Source: an uncultured Eubacteriales bacterium
Lineage (GTDB): Bacteria > Bacillota > Clostridia > Oscillospirales > CAG-272
Length of the DNA: 27,921 nt
Direction of reading: 5' to 3'
Assembly (NCBI GenBank): GCA_934474225.1
Contig: CAKSLU010000020.1
Location: 1-27,921, forward strand
Shown in pieces: positions 23,335 to 27,921 of the stretch (within the stretch, counting starts at the first letter, position 1; each line of letters opens with the position of its first letter). The position numbers and the translations under genes are program-made. Below the pieces are notes generated by a model. That model was not told the DNA's origin. It did no database searches and saw nothing but the letters and a program-made list of their open reading frames with translations.

Positions 23335-25689
23335 ATGAACAGAAAACCGATTGTCTTCCTGCTTTGCCTTGCCGCACTGCTCGTGTTTACGTTCTCGGCG
23401 GCTGCCGAGCGCGCGACGGTGACGGCGGACTTCGATGCCGACCCTGCGGCGGCGACCGCGCTGCTGCGCGCGGCGAAGACCGAGGGGTCGGCGGATTCCA
23501 CCTGGGATGCGGGGGCGAAGACGCTGACCCTGCGCGGCGTGGACTTCACCACCGCGGCGCGCTGTGCCGTCGTGCTCCCGGCAGGCTCCACGCTGGTGCT
23601 TGCCGACGGCACGGAAAATTTCTTCGCGAGCGGTGATTTTGTCACCGAGGAGCGCGGGGAGAAGGACTACGAATACACCTATGTCTACGGCATTTATGCC
23701 GCGGGCGATTTGACTGTGCGCGGGGGCGGCAGCCTCACGGTGCGCGCCGGGAACTTTCAAAACACCGGTAAAACGCCGGAAAGCGTCGGGCTGTATGTCG
23801 GCGGTGACCTGACCATGTGGAGCGGCAATCTCACGGCGATGGGCGGCGCGGCGCGCTTTGTCGAGGCAAACACGGACGGCGGGGCATTCTCGGTCGGCGT
23901 CGAAGTCACGGGCGGCGATGTGCTGATTGCGGGCGGCTGCCTGCACGGCATCGCCGCAAAGGCTGTTGCGGCTGACGCATACGGCGACATGAGCAGCTTC
24001 TCGCGCGGCGTCTGTACGCTGAACGCCGATGTCACGGTCAGCGGCGACGGCAAGCTGTACGGTGAAGTCATGGAAGAGGCGTGCGTCAACTCGCTGCAGG
24101 TCGGCGTTTATGTCTCCGGCGGCAAGCTGTCGGCCTACAATACGGCAGAGGTCGTCGGCAAAGGCACGACCGGCGTCGATGTGACGGGCGAGATTCTGCT
24201 CGATGGCGGCGATTTGCGCGGCGTCGGCGGCATCGGCGGCGGATACGGCGGGTACGGCATCGATCTGGAGGGTACCGGCGCAGGTTATGCGAAAAAGTGG
24301 AGCGGCAATTTCACGGTTTCGGGCGGCGCGCTGTCCGCGGTCAGGGGCGTACATATGTATGCGCCCGACGGCACGAACAAAGCGGTCTTCCGCATGACGG
24401 GCGGCACCGGCACGATTGACAAGCTGTACGGCGCACAGCAGCTGCTGCTTGAGGGCGGAAGTCTCGCGGTCGGCAGCGATGCAGTGCCCGGCTCGGTCGG
24501 CGCAACCGCCGTTTCAATAACGGGCGGCAGCCTGGAGATCGTCGCCGAGGCGTGGACGGCTTCCGGCAGTTTCCCGCGCGGCTTTGCGCTCACTTGCGCA
24601 ACGCTGGCAGTCAGCGGCGGCACGCTTTCCGCACGCTATGCAGTGACGGAGGAACGCAGCGAACTCCCCGTGCGGCTTGCGCTGGTGCAGGCGCAGCAAA
24701 GCGCCGATTTCACAGGCGGCACAGCGCTCTTTGATGCCGGTGTCGGCAACACCGCAGTCTTGTCCATGGTCTATCGGTACAGCAAGGACGGCGGTATCTA
24801 TACGGACGGCGTCATCCGCATGCGCGGCGACGGCATGCACCTCACCGGCAGCCGGGAGACCCTGCCGTCCGCCGGCGCGGTATATCTGACGCAGAAATAT
24901 TCGGATTCGCCGGTCGTATTCAGCGATGTCGAGCAGCGGGCGGTCACAGTGACGCTCATGGCGCTGGATAAGCGCTACGACGGCAGCACGGACTGCACGT
25001 TGACCGGTATTTTCGCAGGTGCGGACGCGGGCGATAGGCTCTTCCTCGGCACCGCCGACGCCAAGGCGCAGTTTGACACGCCGGATGTCGGCGCGGATAA
25101 ACCGGTGACGGTCACGGGCAGCTTTGATGTTGCCGGGCAGCAGGCGTACAGGTACAGCCTGGTGCAGCCGTCCGCCGCCGGGCTCACCGCGCGGATCGAC
25201 AAGGCGGAAGCCCCCACGCTTCCGGCAGCCGTGCATCGACAGAAGCCGACGGAGACCGGCACGCAGACCGTCGCGCTCCCCGTGCTGCCAAACGACGCCC
25301 ACGACCTCGTGTATACGGTCGGCGCACCGACGCTCTCCGGCGCGGTGCGGGCGGACAGCTATGCTGTGGCAGACGGCGTGTTGACCTTTGCGCTGTCGGG
25401 CGGCGCGGACGGCGACACCGCAGAATTTACGGTGACGGTGCAGTCCCGCAACTATGCAGATGCAGCCTGCACGGTGACGGTTCGCCTTGCGTCGGTTGTT
25501 CCCGGTGATGTCAACGGCGACGGCGTTGTGACGAAACTTGACCTCCTCCGCCTGCAAAAGCATCTTGCCGGTTGGAATGTGGAGATTGACGCGGCGGCAG
25601 CCGATGTCAACGGCGACGGCGATGTAACCAAGGCAGACCTTCTCCGTTTGCAGAAGTACCTCGCAGGCTGGGATGTCAAACTCGGATAA
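23335..25689 (+). CDS. Secreted dockerin protein with beta-helix-like repeats and YDG-like domain
   Basis: A 784-residue exported protein. It has a cleavable signal peptide (about residues 1-25, ending in AAAE). A long region of irregular Gly-rich beta repeats runs from about 60 to 510 (for example GIYAAGDLTVRGGGSLTVRA, SVGLYVGGDLTMWSG). It resembles carbohydrate-binding beta-helix proteins. A YDG-like domain follows at about 539-625 (LDKRYDGSTDCTLTGIF), then a linker. A type I dockerin sits at 721-784 with two calcium loops, DVNGDGVVTKLD and DVNGDGDVTKAD, each followed by LLRLQK-L-AGW. No catalytic domain is apparent. The start has CGGAGG upstream. It probably binds polysaccharide and docks to a cohesin encoded elsewhere. 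Confidence 0.87.
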   Translation: MNRKPIVFLLCLAALLVFTFSAAAERATVTADFDADPAAATALLRAAKTEGSADSTWDAGAKTLTLRGVDFTTAARCAVVLPAGSTLVLADGTENFFASGDFVTEERGEKDYEYTYVYGIYAAGDLTVRGGGSLTVRAGNFQNTGKTPESVGLYVGGDLTMWSGNLTAMGGAARFVEANTDGGAFSVGVEVTGGDVLIAGGCLHGIAAKAVAADAYGDMSSFSRGVCTLNADVTVSGDGKLYGEVMEEACVNSLQVGVYVSGGKLSAYNTAEVVGKGTTGVDVTGEILLDGGDLRGVGGIGGGYGGYGIDLEGTGAGYAKKWSGNFTVSGGALSAVRGVHMYAPDGTNKAVFRMTGGTGTIDKLYGAQQLLLEGGSLAVGSDAVPGSVGATAVSITGGSLEIVAEAWTASGSFPRGFALTCATLAVSGGTLSARYAVTEERSELPVRLALVQAQQSADFTGGTALFDAGVGNTAVLSMVYRYSKDGGIYTDGVIRMRGDGMHLTGSRETLPSAGAVYLTQKYSDSPVVFSDVEQRAVTVTLMALDKRYDGSTDCTLTGIFAGADAGDRLFLGTADAKAQFDTPDVGADKPVTVTGSFDVAGQQAYRYSLVQPSAAGLTARIDKAEAPTLPAAVHRQKPTETGTQTVALPVLPNDAHDLVYTVGAPTLSGAVRADSYAVADGVLTFALSGGADGDTAEFTVTVQSRNYADAACTVTVRLASVVPGDVNGDGVVTKLDLLRLQKHLAGWNVEIDAAAADVNGDGDVTKADLLRLQKYLAGWDVKLG

Positions 25690-25699
25690 AAAAGAAAAG

Positions 25700-25728
25700 A
25701 AAAAGGACGCGCGCAACGCGTCCTTTTT
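25700..25728 (+). terminator. Rho-independent terminator after the dockerin gene
   Basis: AAAAAGGACGCG pairs with CGCGTCCTTTTT around CGCAA, about ten bases past the stop codon. The hairpin is complete and T-rich at its 3' end. Confidence 0.93.
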
Positions 25729-25777
25729 GTGTGGAAGAGTTCGTCTGTAAAGCAGCGTTCAGCAGTTAGCGTGGCGC

Positions 25778-25891
25778 AAGGCTCCCCTGTGTAAGGGGAG
25801 CTGTCAACGGAGTTGACTGAGGGGTTGTTTTTTTGCTCTGTAACAATCCCTCCGGTGCTCCGCACCACCTCCCTTTACACAAGGGAGGCTT
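25778..25891 (-). repeat. Structured interspersed repeat, copy 3 (inverted)
   Basis: The reverse complement matches copies 1 and 2 over the outer hairpins, the GGAGGGATTGTT centre and AACAACCCCTCAGTC. Its inner hairpins are GGTGC/GCACC and GTCAAC/GTTGAC, again self-complementary but different from copy 1. It lies in a convergent region between the dockerin gene and the minus-strand membrane protein. Confidence 0.88.
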
Positions 25892-25941
25892 AGTTAGAGC
25901 GCCATGATACGCCGGAAAGGCTATATCGCAGCAAGGATGCC

Positions 25942-26592
25942 TTACAGCACATAGAAATACACCGAGAAATAATGCAGAATCGAACCGGCGAGGACAAACA
26001 GGTGCCAGATGGAGTGCATATAGCGCACCTTCTTCATCTTGTAGAAGATGATGCCAACCGTATAGCAGACGCCGCCCACGAGAAGCAGAATCAGCCCGCC
26101 CGGCTCCATCGCGGCGAGCAGCGGTTTGACGGTCAGCACGATGCACCAGCCCATCGCGACATAGAGGATCATCTCGATTTTGCGGAAGCGGTTCAGCATC
26201 ACCGCGTCAAAGACGATGCCGACGACCGCCAGCCCCCAGAGAATGCCGAACAGCGTCCAGCCGAGCGCGCCGCGCAGGGTCACCAGCAGATAGGGCGTGT
26301 AGGTGCCTGCAATCAGGAGGAAGATGGTCGTGTGATCGAAGATGCGGAACACGCGCTTGGCGCCCGCCGGGGTGAGCGCATGATAGAGCGTGGACATGGT
26401 GTAGAGGATGATGAGCGACGCGCCGTAGAGCGCGACCGAGACCACGCCGTAGGCGTCGCTGACATGCGCCGCGTGCACCACCAGCGTCACCAGCGCGGCA
26501 ACCGACAGCCCCGCGCCGATGCCGTGCGACACCGCGTTGAAAATTTCCTCGCCGATGGTGTAGCGGCGTGTGATTTCATTTTTTTCTGCCAC
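25942..26592 (-). CDS. trhA: Hemolysin III / PAQR-family membrane protein
   Basis: A 216-residue protein with seven membrane segments. PAQR-family motifs are visible: NAVSHGIGAGL before the first segment, STLYHALTPAGAKRVFRIFD with the conserved His and Asp, FLLIAGTYTPY, and the C-terminal HSIWHLFVLAGSILHY with spaced histidines that bind metal in the family. Bacterial members (TrhA/YqfA) are linked to membrane-fluidity homeostasis; the hemolysin name is historical. The start is GTG, with AAAGGAG at the right distance. The gene is divergent from the SEDS gene and has its own promoter. Confidence 0.93.
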   Translation of the reverse strand: MAEKNEITRRYTIGEEIFNAVSHGIGAGLSVAALVTLVVHAAHVSDAYGVVSVALYGASLIILYTMSTLYHALTPAGAKRVFRIFDHTTIFLLIAGTYTPYLLVTLRGALGWTLFGILWGLAVVGIVFDAVMLNRFRKIEMILYVAMGWCIVLTVKPLLAAMEPGGLILLLVGGVCYTVGIIFYKMKKVRYMHSIWHLFVLAGSILHYFSVYFYVL

Positions 26593-26629
26593 TTGATATG
26601 CTCCTTTGCTTTATCTCGTTTTCAAAACT

Positions 26630-26658
26630 ATGTTACCACATTTCCATGTCCGTGTCAA
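26630..26658 (-). promoter_or_regulatory. Promoter of the PAQR-family gene
   Basis: On the minus strand TTGACA (26653-26658), a 17-base spacer, and TAACAT (26630-26635). The -35 box is only about 30 bases from that of the divergent SEDS-gene promoter. Confidence 0.82.
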
Positions 26659-26688
26659 GAGAAAAAGCGCGTTACAGGCGGCAAAGCG

Positions 26689-26717
26689 TTGACAAAATCC
26701 GCGGGATAAAGTATACT
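26689..26717 (+). promoter_or_regulatory. SigA-type promoter of the SEDS gene
   Basis: TTGACA (26689-26694), a 17-base spacer and TATACT (26712-26717), about 42 bases upstream of the start codon at 26759. Confidence 0.92.
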
Positions 26718-26758
26718 ATTTGTGTTGGATTTTGACGAAACGGCAGGGAGGTGCGGGC

Positions 26759-27880
26759 ATGAAGGCGTTTTCCATCACTTGGTATGAAAAGCTGCGCAAG
26801 CTGGACTATATCGTGCTGGCGGCGGTGCTGGGACTGACGCTCATGAGCCTGCTCACGCTCGCGGGCGCAGCCAACGACATCGGCACGAAGTATTTCTATG
26901 TGCAGCTCGGCGCGGCAGTGCTCGGCTTCGTCGCCATGGCGGTCATCTCCACGATCGACTATGAAGAGGTGGCGGACAAGTTCTCGGTGGTGCTCTTTGC
27001 CATCGGCGTGCTGATGCTCGGCGTCACGCTTGCCATCGGCACGGGCGACGGCAACAAGAGCTGGATTCGCTTTAGCTGGCTGCCCATCGGCATTCAACCG
27101 TCCGAGTTTGTCAAGGTGCTGTACATCGTCTCGTTTTCCAAGCACATCAGCCTCGTGCGGGACAAAATCAATCATCCGCTTTCGCTCCTGAAGCTCGGCG
27201 CGCATGCCGGCATCATCATCGGGCTGATCATGCTCCAGGGCGACCTCGGTTCGGCGCTGGTCTTCATGTTTATGACCGCCGCCATGCTCTATTGCGCGGG
27301 GCTCAGTTTCTGGTATTTCCTCGCGGCGGCGGGCGCTGTCGTCGCGGCTGCGCCGTTTTTGTGGGAGCACCTCGCCGAGTATCAGCAGCGCCGCATCATC
27401 GCGGGCTTCCGCCCGGAGATTGACCCCACCGACAAGGGTTTTCAGGCGCTCATGAGCCGCAATGCCATTGCGGCGGGCGGCTTCTTCGGCACGGGCTTTT
27501 CCGGCGGCACCGAGTATCAGAAGGTGCCCTATGTCCACACCGACTTCATTTTTGCCATCACCAGTGAGAAGTTCGGCTTTTTCGGCGCGCTGCTCGTCAT
27601 TCTCATGCTGTGCGTGCTGGTCATCCGCGCGCTCGTGCTGGCGCAGAAGATGCGCGGCAGCTATGCGTCGTCCATGTGCGTCGGCGTCGCCGCCGTCCTC
27701 ATCGCGCAGTCGGCGGAGAATATCGGCATGTGCCTTGCGCGCCTGCCGGTCGTCGGCATCACCCTGCCGTTCATGAGTTACGGCGGCTCTTCCATGGTCG
27801 CAAGCTATTGCCTCATCGGCATCGTGCAGAGCATCAACGCCCACCGCGGAAAATATTTTTTCGAAAGACAAAAAAAGTAG
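26759..27880 (+). CDS. rodA: RodA/FtsW-family SEDS peptidoglycan glycosyltransferase
   Basis: A 373-residue polytopic membrane protein (about ten segments) of the SEDS family that polymerises lipid II into glycan strands with a class B penicillin-binding protein. Motifs are SWLPIGIQPSEFVKVLYIV, LQGDLGSALVFMFM, YQQRRIIAGFRPEIDPTDKG and KVPYVHTDFIFAITSEKFG, with the essential family aspartate at residue 262. LPFMSYGGSSM lies near the end. The FRPEIDPTDKG and YVHTDFIFA forms favour RodA over FtsW or SpoVE, though this is not certain from sequence alone. GGGAGG precedes the ATG. It has its own promoter and no partner PBP gene in view. Confidence 0.9.
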   Translation: MKAFSITWYEKLRKLDYIVLAAVLGLTLMSLLTLAGAANDIGTKYFYVQLGAAVLGFVAMAVISTIDYEEVADKFSVVLFAIGVLMLGVTLAIGTGDGNKSWIRFSWLPIGIQPSEFVKVLYIVSFSKHISLVRDKINHPLSLLKLGAHAGIIIGLIMLQGDLGSALVFMFMTAAMLYCAGLSFWYFLAAAGAVVAAAPFLWEHLAEYQQRRIIAGFRPEIDPTDKGFQALMSRNAIAAGGFFGTGFSGGTEYQKVPYVHTDFIFAITSEKFGFFGALLVILMLCVLVIRALVLAQKMRGSYASSMCVGVAAVLIAQSAENIGMCLARLPVVGITLPFMSYGGSSMVASYCLIGIVQSINAHRGKYFFERQKK

Positions 27881-27908
27881 TGCAATTTTCAGAAAAGTAT
27901 GTTATACT
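27880..27908 (+). promoter_or_regulatory. Possible promoter for a gene beyond the window
   Basis: A TATACT box (27903-27908) preceded by TGT makes an extended -10. The -35 position at 27880-27885 (GTGCAA) is poor. The window ends 13 bases later, so the target gene is not seen. Confidence 0.5.
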
Positions 27909-27921
27909 ATGTAGTGTGATG

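Noticed and set aside
23308..23336. Promoter for the dockerin gene starting with TTGACA at 23308
   Set aside because: A 17-base spacer would place the -10 box on the ribosome site and start codon, so it cannot drive this gene normally.
25942..26592. Hemolysin (toxin) role for the PAQR-family protein
   Set aside because: The name is historical; the sequence matches widely distributed membrane-homeostasis proteins and carries no toxin signal.

Overview
The window reads as a chromosomal segment of a GC-rich, Gram-positive Clostridia-type bacterium, most likely a gut Oscillospirales/Ruminococcaceae relative. The reasons are strong AAGGAG-type ribosome sites, consensus SigA promoters with 17-base spacers, lipoprotein-anchored ABC binding proteins, a dockerin protein, no outer-membrane genes, and dispersed palindromic repeats of a type I associate with such genomes. 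I cannot name the species.

Region 1 (1-10445, all +) is the distal part of an exopolysaccharide/capsule operon. It holds two family-4-like glycosyltransferases (the first cut by the window edge), a Wzy/O-antigen-ligase-type polymerase, a Wzx-type flippase, a polysaccharide pyruvyl transferase-family protein, an Fe-S FrhB-family protein, a UDP-glucuronate 4-epimerase-like enzyme, a PF14907-type nucleotidyltransferase and UDP-glucose 6-dehydrogenase. Gene gaps are tiny or overlapping, and the operon ends at one strong bidirectional terminator shared with the convergent mscL. The last genes imply UDP-glucuronate and UDP-galacturonate supply, so the polymer is probably acidic.

Region 2 (10446-13931, mostly -) holds mscL with a perfect promoter, then a three-gene minus-strand operon: a membrane-anchored parvulin-type foldase and two unrecognised proteins, one membrane-anchored and one with a weak GHKL-ATPase-like look.

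Region 3 (13932-17285) is a repeat-rich intergenic stretch followed by a zinc operon: a Fur-family repressor (probably Zur) and an ABC zinc importer (lipoprotein, ATPase, permease). It has a consensus promoter and a 19-base inverted repeat just downstream that is a good operator candidate.

Region 4 (17286-23302) is a nucleoside uptake and salvage block: BMP-family lipoprotein, a terminator/attenuator, a double-domain ABC ATPase, two permeases and uridine kinase. Region 5 (23335-25728) is a secreted 784-residue protein with beta-helix-like repeats, a YDG-like domain and a C-terminal type I dockerin. Region 6 (25942-27880) has a hemolysin III/PAQR-family membrane protein divergent from a RodA/FtsW-family SEDS glycosyltransferase.

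The most unusual non-coding signal is a roughly 110-base structured repeat in three copies (10912, 14136 and, inverted, 25778). Internal hairpin arms differ between copies but stay self-complementary. A second family of GTAGGG-led palindromes lies at 13996-14128, and one relative forms the terminator after the BMP gene.
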